64,000 nucleotides of DNA from Brevibacterium sp. UCMA 11754 (GTDB lineage Bacteria > Actinomycetota > Actinomycetes > Actinomycetales > Brevibacteriaceae). Positions within the stretch are counted from its first letter, which is position 1. Each line of letters starts with the position of its first letter. This document shows positions 35,712 to 44,797 of the stretch, in pieces. The stretch spans positions 310,001 through 374,000 of the forward strand of contig NZ_JACBOT010000001.1 in assembly GCF_021532275.1 (NCBI RefSeq), given 5' to 3'. The position numbers were made by a program, and so were the translations under genes. The notes beneath the pieces were generated by a model. That model saw only the letters and a program-made list of their open reading frames with translations. It ran no database searches and was not told the DNA's origin.

Positions 35712-36597
35712 AGCTCTCCTCCCCCCGCCAGAAGAACAGGAATCCGACAATGAGTAGCCCGAATGCCCAGACGGTTCCCATCGCCCACATCCACATCGGT
35801 GAGTCGATGCCGTAGAGCAGAGAGTTCCGGGTCAGCGTCAGGTAGGAGTGCATAGGGTTGAATTGCATGGCCGACAGGATGGCCGGATGTTTGTCCAGAC
35901 GGTCCTCGATCGAGAAGAAGACACCGGACCCGTAGAGCCAGAAACGGCTGATGATGGACATGAAGTTCGTGAGATCCGGGATCTTATGGCCGACCCTAGC
36001 CAAGAAGCAGGCAAGCCCAACGTTGAAGATTGTCTGCAGGATGACGACTGGGATGACCAGCACAACGCGCCAGGTGATCACCTCAAGAGGCTCAATGAGT
36101 GCGATGAGGATGGCCATGACGACCAGGCTGGGGAGGAAATCGAGGAAGTTACGGACAACAGTGGAGATCGGCAGTGCGGCGCGCGGGAATTGGAAGCCCT
36201 TGATCATCGAAGCACCCGAGCGGATCGACCCGGTGCCACCAGTCATGCTCTTGCCGGTGAATTGGAAGAAGAAGACGCCGATGACCAGGTACCCGATGAA
36301 GTTATCGATGCCGCGATCAGAATCCAAGATGAACCCGAAGATGAACCAGAATGCGAGTACAGAGAGCAACGGGTTGAGGAACATCCAGCCGTAGCCGAGG
36401 AGGTTCTTTCGCGTCGAGCCGCTCATCTTGGCCCGGGATTCGGCGATGATGAAGTGTCGGCGATTCCACAACGCTGCAAGGTAGCTGCGCAGGCTGGTGC
36501 GCTTGCCGACGGGGACAAGCCCCTCGCTGGAGACAGAAGGGATCGTGCTCAGGCCGAGCGGATTTGCAGAGTCGCTCGGGTTCGTCGTATCACTCAC
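35698..36597 (-). CDS. tagG: ABC-2 type permease, TagG-like (first exporter)
   Basis: Membrane subunit of the polysaccharide/teichoic acid exporter: 299 residues, a cytoplasmic N-terminus, six TM segments, and the family segment SGSTRKNLLGYGWMFLNPLL before TM1; the C-terminus FFWRGEESYGRL is also typical. GTG 36597 overlaps the upstream glycosyltransferase stop (GTGA). It forms a pair with the TagH-like ATPase that follows. Confidence 0.92.
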   Translation of the reverse strand: MSDTTNPSDSANPLGLSTIPSVSSEGLVPVGKRTSLRSYLAALWNRRHFIIAESRAKMSGSTRKNLLGYGWMFLNPLLSVLAFWFIFGFILDSDRGIDNFIGYLVIGVFFFQFTGKSMTGGTGSIRSGASMIKGFQFPRAALPISTVVRNFLDFLPSLVVMAILIALIEPLEVITWRVVLVIPVVILQTIFNVGLACFLARVGHKIPDLTNFMSIISRFWLYGSGVFFSIEDRLDKHPAILSAMQFNPMHSYLTLTRNSLLYGIDSPMWMWAMGTVWAFGLLIVGFLFFWRGEESYGRL

Positions 36598-38357
36598 TTC
36601 GGACTAACCCCCATGAGCTGAGAATAGACTTGACCGTATCGCTGACCGATGTCCTTCCACCTCCGTGTCGCAAGGACATGATTACGTCCGTTCTTTCCGA
36701 ATCTGGTTCTCGCACTATCATTACAGGCAAGTTCCGACAATGCCTCAGCCAAGCTGCTCGTGTCACCTGGGGCGACGCGAAGTCCAGCGGACTCTGGCAC
36801 GAGTTCGTTCAACGCAGGTAAGTCCGAAATGATGACAGGACGCCCAAGGCCCATCGCCTCGATCGGTTTGATCGGAGTGACGAGCTGGCACACCTGTTCA
36901 TTCTTCCGAGGGACAACTATAACGTCGAGTCCGAGCTGGTATTGGATGGCCTCTGACTGTGAGACTCTCCCGGTGAAGACAGCGTTCTCGCCCAGAACGG
37001 CGGCACGCTCACGCAATTCCGGCAGTGCAACACCGTCGCCGGCGATGAGGAGTCGCAGGTCCGTTCCCTGGGCTCGCGCCAAGATCACGGCGTCGACAAG
37101 GATATCGAGTCCTTCATAACCGACGATCGAGGCCGCGGTTCCCACCCAGACACCGGCCGCTGGCAGTCCGAATCCCGCTCGCACTTCTGCCGGTGCTCGT
37201 GACGTGTCGGCGGCGACAACTGATTCGGACACCGAATTAGGGATGAGGGTAATCGACTTCTCCGGCACACCGCCCGCGATGAGGTGTTCGCGCATCGTCT
37301 CACCCAGGGTGATGACGGCGTCGGCGGCTGTGGCAACCTCGATCTCCTTGGCTCGCATTAGTTCGAAGCGCTGACTGGCTCGTCGTGTGGCACGCTCGGC
37401 CGGGGTGCCTCCGGCTGCCGCCCAGGTCTCCTCGAGGACGCCCCGAACTTCGTAGACCCAGGGCAGGCCAGCAGATTGAGCGGCGCTTCTCGTGGCCAGA
37501 CCGTTGACGTAATGGGTCGTCGTGTGGATGATCTGCGCGCCTCGCTCCTGCGCCTGAGCGGCGATCCAGTTTGCCTGATCACTCAGACGAGCAGTGGGCG
37601 TGGGCAGCGGACGCAGCGGCACCTGTCGCAGGTAGTCGACGCCGTCGACGGTCTCGACCGGGCCCGAACTCATCCGCCCGATCGTTACCGGGTAGGAAGG
37701 CCTGGTCACGGCGGCCACGAGGTGCCCGGCATCCTGCAAGGTGGTGAGAATGGCGTGCGAGCGGTAAGCATAACCGGAGCGAGTATGGGGCAGGGAGTTC
37801 GTCAGCACGTGCAGGGCCGCCGGACGGACGGTCTCTACTGTCGAGGCCTTCGTTGAGGTCGCAGTCGAGGCGCGGGCCGACCGGGCAATGATATGGCTTG
37901 AGACCTTGGGCCACCAGCTCGGTTGCAGACTGAGACGTTCATCGACGAGCCGCGTGCGACGAGCACCGTCAGGCAGGACGTCGATCGCCTCGTCGATCTG
38001 ACCCTTGGTCCAACAGATACGAGAGCTCAATGCGGCGGCACAGGGGACCGAGTCGGCAATGGTCGCGGCCTCGTCGAGGAGGCCGAGGTTGAGGGCGATC
38101 TCGCCCAGCAGCCGCGATGGCATCCGGGAACTCGACACGAGGCTCTTCGCCTTCGTCTCCTGCCCCAGCAGCCATGCAGACGCAGCCTGACCTGCATCAC
38201 CGGGGACAAAGCCGAGGGCACGACCAACGAGACGCGAAGCCGGGCCGGGCAGTCGTCGCGCCAACTGCATGCCGAAGAAGACACGATCGTCGTTGACATG
38301 GGCAACGGTCGTCGCGGCCACATTGGTGAGCTGACGGGCAAGGAAAGTCAGATTCAT
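36594..38357 (-). CDS. GT4-type glycosyltransferase with helical N-terminal region
   Basis: A 587-residue enzyme. The first ~200 residues are alpha-helical (TPR-like spacing, LLGEIALNLGLLDEA). The GT-B fold follows, with an acceptor-side start at LTNSLPHTRSGYAYRSH and a donor-side domain containing GTAASIVGYEGLDILVDA, LLIAGDG and a PIKPIEAMGLGRPVI motif with the sugar-nucleotide Glu. Start at ATG 38357, overlapping the preceding gene as ATGA. It is a clear paralogue of the enzyme encoded at 47643-49736, which has the same arrangement. Confidence 0.87.
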   Translation of the reverse strand: MNLTFLARQLTNVAATTVAHVNDDRVFFGMQLARRLPGPASRLVGRALGFVPGDAGQAASAWLLGQETKAKSLVSSSRMPSRLLGEIALNLGLLDEAATIADSVPCAAALSSRICWTKGQIDEAIDVLPDGARRTRLVDERLSLQPSWWPKVSSHIIARSARASTATSTKASTVETVRPAALHVLTNSLPHTRSGYAYRSHAILTTLQDAGHLVAAVTRPSYPVTIGRMSSGPVETVDGVDYLRQVPLRPLPTPTARLSDQANWIAAQAQERGAQIIHTTTHYVNGLATRSAAQSAGLPWVYEVRGVLEETWAAAGGTPAERATRRASQRFELMRAKEIEVATAADAVITLGETMREHLIAGGVPEKSITLIPNSVSESVVAADTSRAPAEVRAGFGLPAAGVWVGTAASIVGYEGLDILVDAVILARAQGTDLRLLIAGDGVALPELRERAAVLGENAVFTGRVSQSEAIQYQLGLDVIVVPRKNEQVCQLVTPIKPIEAMGLGRPVIISDLPALNELVPESAGLRVAPGDTSSLAEALSELACNDSARTRFGKNGRNHVLATRRWKDIGQRYGQVYSQLMGVSPK

Positions 38358-39703
38358 GCGACCACCTGTGTGAGGATGCGTTCGTAGCCGTGGCCCATGG
38401 CCGCCGCCGAAGCGTGTCGGATCACCCATTCGCGAGGCTCCTGGCCCAGGGCGGTGCCGAATTCCTCTCCGGCCTCGAGGCGCTTTCGCAATGTCGTCAT
38501 GGCAGTGGTCACGGAGTCGATGTCTCCCGGGTGCGCCACTTCACCGGCCGCAGTGCTGGTGACGATGTCGGCGGCCTCGCCGGCGACCACGCCGAGGACC
38601 GGGATGCGGCGCGCCATGAGCGAGTAAAGCTTCGAAGGCACCGTGCATTCATAGGATTCGAGCGGACTGAGGCTGACGAGTCCGGCATCCGCCCATTCCC
38701 AGTGAGCTGCGAGTTCAGCACCGGCGTGCTGGTCAAAGAACTCGACAGGGACACGGTGTTCTGCCGCCAAAGCTTTGAGGGGCGATGCGTCGACACCATC
38801 GCCGACGATGCGCAGGCGCACACCCTCGGTGCGGGCCATGGCCCGCACCGTGGTACTGAGATCCTGAGAGCGACCGACGGTTCCCACGTAGAGCAGATTG
38901 AGACCGGTCCGTGCCTTGGCAGGTTTCGACGCGGTGACCCCGCTCAGAGTCTCGACGGAGGGCGAGATCATGGGGATCGCACCCGTCGCGGTCAGTCCCG
39001 AGGCTCCGGCGAGCTCTGCGGGTGATACCCCGCTGCGCACCACCTCAGCGGTCACGCCCCGATCCTCCAGACGACGTTTGAACCCTTCGGTGGTGACGAC
39101 CACGACCGCGGCACGCCGTTGGGCGCGGGTCAACAGATCCGGCAGGAGCCTGTGTTCGATGGAACTCGTGAGCTTGTTCGGCAGGTACTTACCGAGGGCA
39201 CCGGTGACCAGGTTCATCTCAGAGATGAGATCCGGCCAAGCGTCGCGAACCTCGGCGACGTGCGGCACGTGCAGAATCCGGGACAAGGAATCTCCGGCGA
39301 GCAAGAACGGTAGTGCCGGGGTCGTGGAGACGATGACATCGGGCTTCATCCTGCCGCGCAGCCGGTCGATGACGGCGGATATGGCACCGGTGGCCGACAC
39401 TGTCTGGTCGAGCATCTGTCGCGCCATAGACGAACCGCTGTGCAGATAGGGAACCCGCAGGATCCGTTCGCCATCGATTCCGGTGTCCCAGGTGCCGCCG
39501 AGGCGCACTGCGACTCGACGTCGACCTCGACCAACCCGGGACCCGAAGAATCCGTCCCGATCAGGATAGGGGTAGTGCGGATGCGGGGCGACGGTGATGA
39601 CCTGATGACCGGCGGCGCGGAGGTGGTCGACAAGGATCCTCCACCGTCGCTGCGGGGCACCGACCTCAGGATAGTAATAGTGACTGAGAAGCAGGATTTT
39701 CAT
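38354..39703 (-). CDS. GT4-family glycosyltransferase
   Basis: A 449-residue GT-B enzyme. The N-terminal MKILLLSHYYYPEVGAPQRR is the standard WbuB-type opening, followed by PDVIVSTTPALPFLLAG. The donor-binding half has LLYVGTVGRSQDL and VPSKLYSLMARRIPVLG. It adds a sugar to the lipid-linked intermediate at the membrane. It overlaps the TagO-like gene upstream (ATGA) and the next glycosyltransferase downstream (ATGA). The donor sugar cannot be read from the sequence. Confidence 0.9.
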   Translation of the reverse strand: MKILLLSHYYYPEVGAPQRRWRILVDHLRAAGHQVITVAPHPHYPYPDRDGFFGSRVGRGRRRVAVRLGGTWDTGIDGERILRVPYLHSGSSMARQMLDQTVSATGAISAVIDRLRGRMKPDVIVSTTPALPFLLAGDSLSRILHVPHVAEVRDAWPDLISEMNLVTGALGKYLPNKLTSSIEHRLLPDLLTRAQRRAAVVVVTTEGFKRRLEDRGVTAEVVRSGVSPAELAGASGLTATGAIPMISPSVETLSGVTASKPAKARTGLNLLYVGTVGRSQDLSTTVRAMARTEGVRLRIVGDGVDASPLKALAAEHRVPVEFFDQHAGAELAAHWEWADAGLVSLSPLESYECTVPSKLYSLMARRIPVLGVVAGEAADIVTSTAAGEVAHPGDIDSVTTAMTTLRKRLEAGEEFGTALGQEPREWVIRHASAAAMGHGYERILTQVVA

Positions 39704-40737
39704 ACATTGACCGCCTTTGCTGTCTCACGTCTATTCAGCCACATCGGCAATAGTGCGTAGAGGGCCAATAGTCCTGCCCAAAACACATGAGACGGATAGG
39801 TTGCCGCAGTGTTTCCTGCGATCAGGGTTGGTACGGCCAGAATACAGGCGAGGACGCTCAGTGAAGCGTGGAAGAGCGAGACGCTTGCGTGCGACCAGCC
39901 GGCCTGTTGGATCCGTTGATAGATGTGCTGGCGGTGAGGGAGGAGGATGTTCTCTCCCTTGAACAGGCGCAGCACAAGGGTGAGCCCAACATCGAAGAGG
40001 ATGAAGATCATGGGTGCGATGATGATGACGATCGGCACACCGATCACGAACATCCACACCGCGATGGCGAATACCGCTGCACCAACGCCGTAGCTGCCCG
40101 TGTCACCCAAAAAGGCCTTTGCACGACCGAGGTTGAACGGCAGAAATCCGGCTGCGGCTCCGGCCAGCGCCAGGGAAAGAAGCGCGAGGTCATTCTCATC
40201 GATGTAGTACCCGACGAAGGCGAACCAGGCGCCCGTGACGATCGACCAGCTCGTGACGTAGCCGTTGAGGCCGTCGACGAAGTTCACCGCGTTGACCAGC
40301 GTGACACCGATGACGGCGAAGACCAGAACGTGAGCGATGCCCTGCGTGGAGAACAGAGCGATGCAGGCGCTGAAGACTACCGCGAGTATGACCTGCCCGA
40401 GCAGACGGCCGACCGGCTGCAGTGAATCAAGGTCGTCGCTCAATCCGATAGCGGAATAGCACCAGGTCAACACCAGGAATCCGATGGGCAGCATGAGACT
40501 GCCGAGGCCGAATACGCCATGTTCGGTGACGTTCCAGACCATCGCCAGGACGGTCGCCACGGTGATCCCACACCCGATGGCGACTCCCCCGCCGCGCACG
40601 GTCGCTTTGGTATGGGACGAGCGGTGGGACGGCACATCGACGACGCCTGCCCGTCGCAGCAGCGGAAAGACGATGAGAGCGCTGAGCGTCGTGACGACGG
40701 CGGCCACGACGAAGATCACCAGCGACTGCAGATCCAT
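39700..40737 (-). CDS. MraY/WecA/TagO-family polyprenyl-phosphate sugar-1-P transferase
   Basis: Starts the glycopolymer by moving a HexNAc-1-phosphate from its UDP donor to undecaprenyl phosphate. The 345-residue protein has about 10-11 TM segments. Conserved cytoplasmic motifs are GLSDDLDSLQP (catalytic Asp pair), NAVNFVDGLNGY and FLGDTGSYGVG, plus the His-rich LLPHRQHIYQR loop. The start ATG shares a base with the CapD-like stop. Its place at the head of the operon marks this as the initiating enzyme. Confidence 0.93.
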   Translation of the reverse strand: MDLQSLVIFVVAAVVTTLSALIVFPLLRRAGVVDVPSHRSSHTKATVRGGGVAIGCGITVATVLAMVWNVTEHGVFGLGSLMLPIGFLVLTWCYSAIGLSDDLDSLQPVGRLLGQVILAVVFSACIALFSTQGIAHVLVFAVIGVTLVNAVNFVDGLNGYVTSWSIVTGAWFAFVGYYIDENDLALLSLALAGAAAGFLPFNLGRAKAFLGDTGSYGVGAAVFAIAVWMFVIGVPIVIIIAPMIFILFDVGLTLVLRLFKGENILLPHRQHIYQRIQQAGWSHASVSLFHASLSVLACILAVPTLIAGNTAATYPSHVFWAGLLALYALLPMWLNRRETAKAVNV

Positions 40738-42683
40738 CAGCTGGTGGTCCCGACGTCTTCAGCTATATCACCTGAGCCAGTGATCTCCAGGCTTTGCTCT
40801 TCCAGGGACAGGCCAAGGACGCGGGTGAGGTCTTCTTCGAGCTGTGTTCGCCGGTTGTAGACACCGGCATCTCGAGAAGCTTCGACGAGTTTTCTCAGCG
40901 CATCGAGGTCGATCGGAGTGATCGGCACCTGAGTGATGAGCGGATGAGTGGGGCGGAGGTCTTTCTCTCCGGGGGACAGGAGTGCCTCGGTCAGCTTCTC
41001 CCCTGGACGCAGCCCGGTGTAGACGATGCGAGCATCGGAGCGCCCGCTGAGTGCGATGACACGATGGGCAAGATCGTTTATCTTGATCGGTTCACCCATA
41101 TCGAGGACGAGCGTCTCACCGGGGCGGCCGATGGCCGCAGCCTGCAGGACTAGTTCGCAAGCCTCATCGGCCGTCATGAAGTAGCGGGTGACTTCCGGGT
41201 CTGTGACCGTGACCGGATCGCCGGCTGCGACCTGGGCAACAAAGGTCTCCAGCACCGATCCGCGGGAGCCCAGCACGTTGCCGAAGCGCACGGACATGTA
41301 TTTCCGACCAGACTCAGACGCAACCGAGGCGACTGCTCGTTCGATCGAGAACTTCGTGCGCCCGAGCACCGAGGTAGCCCCCGCTGCCTTGTCCGTGGAA
41401 ATGTGGACGAAGGAATCGACGTCGTTGGCCACTGCTGCGTCGAGCAGGTCGAGACTGGCACCGACGTTGGTGCGCACCGCCTGTTCGGGGAAGCGTTCGA
41501 GGAACGTCAGATGTTTCAGCGCCGCTGCGTGGAAGATGATGTCGGGTTTGCTCTCAGTGACGAGCGCATCGATGAAGGCAGTGTCCCTGAGGTCACCGAG
41601 TACGAGGTCCTCACTGGTCAGCAGCGCCGATCCCTCGAGCCCGAGCTGGGTGGCGTGCAGCCCAGACTCGTCCCGGTCGGTCATAACGAGTCGGGCTGGG
41701 GCAAATCGGGCGACCTGTTTGCACAGCTGGGAACCAATCGATCCGCCGGCACCAGTGACAAGGACGACACGGTCAGTGATCGCAGACGAGATGTCCTCGA
41801 CATTTGTCGTGATCGGTTGGCGACCGATGAGGTCTTCGAGACTGACGTCACGGAAATTGCGATGCCGCAGGTCGGCCACATCGGTTGATTCCGGTTCCGG
41901 TCGGCTGTAATCGGATACAGCGAATCGCGGCATGATCTTGATCTCGACTGGCCTGGATTCGAGATTCGAAGCGATGGCTTGGAGTTCCTCAGGAGGCAGG
42001 TCGGTGATGGCGATGAGCACAACGCTGGCCCCGGTTCGGTCAACCTGATCCGCAATGCTTGAGATTGGCCCGAGCACGCGGATGCCGTTGTAGCGCAGAT
42101 GTCGTTTGCTCGGATCATCGTCAAGCATCCCGACAGCCGCGTATTCGCCGTGGGAGTCCTGGGCGATCATGTCGAGGGCCAGGGTTCCCTGGCTGCCAGC
42201 CCCGACGACTAGGGTCGGCCGAGAGGACCCGGAGGATGTCAATGTCCGATGGCGCAGATTGCGGCGAATCCAGTTCTCCAAGCTCTTGAACACGAGCATC
42301 ATGGCTCCGGCCGCGATCGGCACGCTGGTGGGAATCAACAGCCGGTCGGCGAAGATGAATTCGGCTACCCACATAATCCCCACGCCCAGGGCCACGGTTC
42401 CGGCAATCGCCGCGAACTGATCGGTCGAGCCTCGGCGGTAGCGTCCACGATAGACAGCCAGCGGGCCGCAGACGAGGAATACGACCAAGGCGATCGCCGC
42501 GCAGACGAACACGCCGAGGAAACTCACGCGGTCGAAGTAGAAGTCATAGCGGACAAGTGTCATCGCGACGACAAGGAAGGCGAACACAATTCCATCGGTG
42601 ACGGAGAGGATAAATGCGAAGAGGCCCTTGGCCAAAGGGGTGCGTGAGTGTATGGGTCCGGAGTTGCTTCCCACAGTTCTCAT
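40737..42683 (-). CDS. CapD/PglF-type membrane UDP-sugar 4,6-dehydratase
   Basis: A 648-residue enzyme with four N-terminal TM helices (about residues 20-130), a first Rossmann domain (VVGAGSQGTLALDMIA), and a C-terminal extended-SDR domain with VLVTGAGGSIGSQL, HAAALKHL, STDKAAGATSVLGRTK and RFGNVLGSRGSV. Such enzymes make 4-keto-6-deoxy sugars from UDP-GlcNAc. ATG 42683 is chosen since it leaves a normal N-terminus; the ribosome site is weak. It is the first gene of the seven-gene operon ending at 33538. Confidence 0.9.
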   Translation of the reverse strand: MRTVGSNSGPIHSRTPLAKGLFAFILSVTDGIVFAFLVVAMTLVRYDFYFDRVSFLGVFVCAAIALVVFLVCGPLAVYRGRYRRGSTDQFAAIAGTVALGVGIMWVAEFIFADRLLIPTSVPIAAGAMMLVFKSLENWIRRNLRHRTLTSSGSSRPTLVVGAGSQGTLALDMIAQDSHGEYAAVGMLDDDPSKRHLRYNGIRVLGPISSIADQVDRTGASVVLIAITDLPPEELQAIASNLESRPVEIKIMPRFAVSDYSRPEPESTDVADLRHRNFRDVSLEDLIGRQPITTNVEDISSAITDRVVLVTGAGGSIGSQLCKQVARFAPARLVMTDRDESGLHATQLGLEGSALLTSEDLVLGDLRDTAFIDALVTESKPDIIFHAAALKHLTFLERFPEQAVRTNVGASLDLLDAAVANDVDSFVHISTDKAAGATSVLGRTKFSIERAVASVASESGRKYMSVRFGNVLGSRGSVLETFVAQVAAGDPVTVTDPEVTRYFMTADEACELVLQAAAIGRPGETLVLDMGEPIKINDLAHRVIALSGRSDARIVYTGLRPGEKLTEALLSPGEKDLRPTHPLITQVPITPIDLDALRKLVEASRDAGVYNRRTQLEEDLTRVLGLSLEEQSLEITGSGDIAEDVGTTS

Positions 42684-42772
42684 TTCACTCGACTCACACG
42701 CACTGCATGAGGGATCGATCTGCAGTGCAGACGATGCCCAAGCGGCCGTAGCCGGCGCATTCCAACTCCTCG

Positions 42773-42802
42773 ATTGTACTATTGACTGTGACAGAATTGA
42801 CA
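42773..42802. promoter_or_regulatory. AT-rich divergent promoter region, capD-like / CgeB-like genes
   Basis: TTGACT (42782-42787) and TTGACA (42797-42802) read rightward, and TACAAT (complement of 42773-42778) reads leftward, in a notably AT-rich stretch of the 221-bp divergent region. Spacing does not allow a single firm promoter call. Confidence 0.3.
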
Positions 42803-42904
42803 CATCAGTAGTGGTGCCAACATTAAGATTCGGTTTCGGATACAAGTTTGTTGCAAGCCGTCTTGGCTGGGCAGAGCGCGAGTCCCCGACGAAAGGAACA
42901 CAAC

Positions 42905-44797
42905 TTGGCCAAGACGCCGCTTCACACCCTGAGAACTGCACTGTGGCATTGGCGAAAAGGCGGACTGTCCCAGCTGACGACGTGGAGTCACCGCCGCTCG
43001 ATCACTCAGGGCACGGCGGAGTCCTCGCCGCAGATCGCCACAGGTTCTCTGTCCGAAGAGGTCCTGGCCGACCTGTTTCCTCCCATGCCGGTTCCGGAAC
43101 GCGTCCCGGTGTTTGCGCACTCTCGGGTCGGGGTCATCCTCGACGAGTTCTCGGCCCAGAGCTTCGGCTTCGAATGGTCGACCACAGAACTCACTCGTGC
43201 CGATTGGGCGAACGAACTCGAAGGTCTCGACTTCGTCTTCGTCGAATCGGCCTGGAACGGCAATTCCGGCGATTGGAAGTTCAAACTCAGCGGCCCCTCT
43301 GGACCGAATTCGGACATCGTCGAGCTGCTCGCCGAATGCCGGCGTCGGGACCTGCCGACGGTGTTCTGGAACAAGGAGGATCCACCGCACTTCGAGGACT
43401 TCCTTCCGCTGGCGAAGCTAGTCGACGTGGTGTTCACCAGCGACGTCCGGCTCGTCGCGGAATACCGAGCGGTGCTGGGCCATGACCGGGTGGCAGCACT
43501 TCCCTTCGCCGCCCAGCCCGCGATCCACAATCCTGCCAGGCCGTCCCGGAACTTTGCGGCCCGCGACATTGCCTTCGCCGGAATGTACTTCGCTCACAAG
43601 TACCCCGAACGTCGCAAACAGATGGACCTCCTCCTGGGTGCCGCCGAGTCAGTATCGGGTCGTATGGAATATGGACTCGAGATCTTCTCCCGATTCCTTG
43701 GCGACGACGAAAAGTATCAGTTCCCAGGACAGCTCGCTGACCGTGTTGTCGGTTCTCTTCCCTATGCGAATCTCCTGACCGCGTACAAGCACTACAAGGT
43801 GTTCCTCAACGTCAACTCCGTCGTAGGCTCGCCCAGCATGTGCGCCCGGCGGATCTTCGAGATTGCTGCAGCCGGCACACCGGTCGTCACCACGCCCAGC
43901 GCGGCAACGAAAGACTTCTTTCCCACCGACGAAGTGCCGCAACCGGCCACCCAAGAAGATGCTGAATGGTCATTACGGGCATTCGTGCGTAGTAGAGAAC
44001 TGCGAGACAGGACCGTGCACAAGGCTCAACGAAGAATCTGGCGTGAGCACACCTATAGTCATCGCGCTATGACTGTGATGGACGCGCTGAACGTCGACTA
44101 CATTGACCCTGTGCCCGCCTCTGTGTCGGCGATTGTTTCGACGAATCGTCCCGAACACTTGGACAACATCATTGCAACGCACGCAGATCAGGTCCATTCT
44201 AACCGTGAGCTCGTCCTTGTCACGCACGGATTCGAAGCACCCCGGGACTTCACCGCTCGGACCAAGGATGCAGGTATCGACAACCTCACGCTATTGCAGG
44301 TCGCCGCCAATCAATCACTCGGCACGTGTCTGAATCGTGGAATCACAGCTGCCAGCGGAACGGTCGTGGCGAAGATGGATGACGACGACATCTATGGCGC
44401 CAACTACCTGTCGGATCAACTCGCAGCGCTCCGGTATTCGAATGCGGACCTGGTGGGCAAGCAGGCGCACTACCTCCACCTGCAGGGACGAAACATCGTC
44501 ATATGCCGTTTCCCCGAACGAGAGCACCGCTACTCGGACATGGTGATGGGCCCGACTCTGCTGGGACGCCGGGAGACATTCCTCGATAATCCCTTTGCCG
44601 AGCGCACCCTGGGCGAAGACACCGAACTGCAGCAGCGCCTCGTCACTGCTGGCGCCCGCATCTACTCAGCGGACCGCTTCAACTTCGTCCAGGTCCGCGG
44701 TGACCATGCGCACACCTGGACTGTCGAGGACAACCTGCTATTGGCCAACAGCGACGTACATGCGTTCGGATTCGCACCTCAACACTACTGTTTTTGA
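42905..44797 (+). CDS. Two-domain glycosyltransferase: CgeB-like plus GT2
   Basis: A 630-residue protein joining two transferase modules. Residues about 60-390 are CgeB-like GT-B (VGVILDEFSAQSFG, VFWNKEDPPHFEDF, VFTSDVRLV, SPSMCARRIFEIAAAGTPVV). Residues about 410-620 are a GT-A/GT2 domain (VSAIVSTNRPEHL, NRGITAASGTVVAKMDDDD with the DxD motif, GEDTEL). Start at TTG 42905 because GAAAGGA lies 7 bases upstream; an earlier TTG (42848) has none. It is the only plus-strand gene between two minus-strand operons, and its end overlaps the lyase-fusion gene by 13 bp. Confidence 0.85.
   Translation: MAKTPLHTLRTALWHWRKGGLSQLTTWSHRRSITQGTAESSPQIATGSLSEEVLADLFPPMPVPERVPVFAHSRVGVILDEFSAQSFGFEWSTTELTRADWANELEGLDFVFVESAWNGNSGDWKFKLSGPSGPNSDIVELLAECRRRDLPTVFWNKEDPPHFEDFLPLAKLVDVVFTSDVRLVAEYRAVLGHDRVAALPFAAQPAIHNPARPSRNFAARDIAFAGMYFAHKYPERRKQMDLLLGAAESVSGRMEYGLEIFSRFLGDDEKYQFPGQLADRVVGSLPYANLLTAYKHYKVFLNVNSVVGSPSMCARRIFEIAAAGTPVVTTPSAATKDFFPTDEVPQPATQEDAEWSLRAFVRSRELRDRTVHKAQRRIWREHTYSHRAMTVMDALNVDYIDPVPASVSAIVSTNRPEHLDNIIATHADQVHSNRELVLVTHGFEAPRDFTARTKDAGIDNLTLLQVAANQSLGTCLNRGITAASGTVVAKMDDDDIYGANYLSDQLAALRYSNADLVGKQAHYLHLQGRNIVICRFPEREHRYSDMVMGPTLLGRRETFLDNPFAERTLGEDTELQQRLVTAGARIYSADRFNFVQVRGDHAHTWTVEDNLLLANSDVHAFGFAPQHYCF

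Noticed and set aside
34623..36621. Long plus-strand open frames opposite the tagG/tagH genes
   Set aside because: Compositional shadows; the minus-strand genes carry clear ABC motifs and overlaps.
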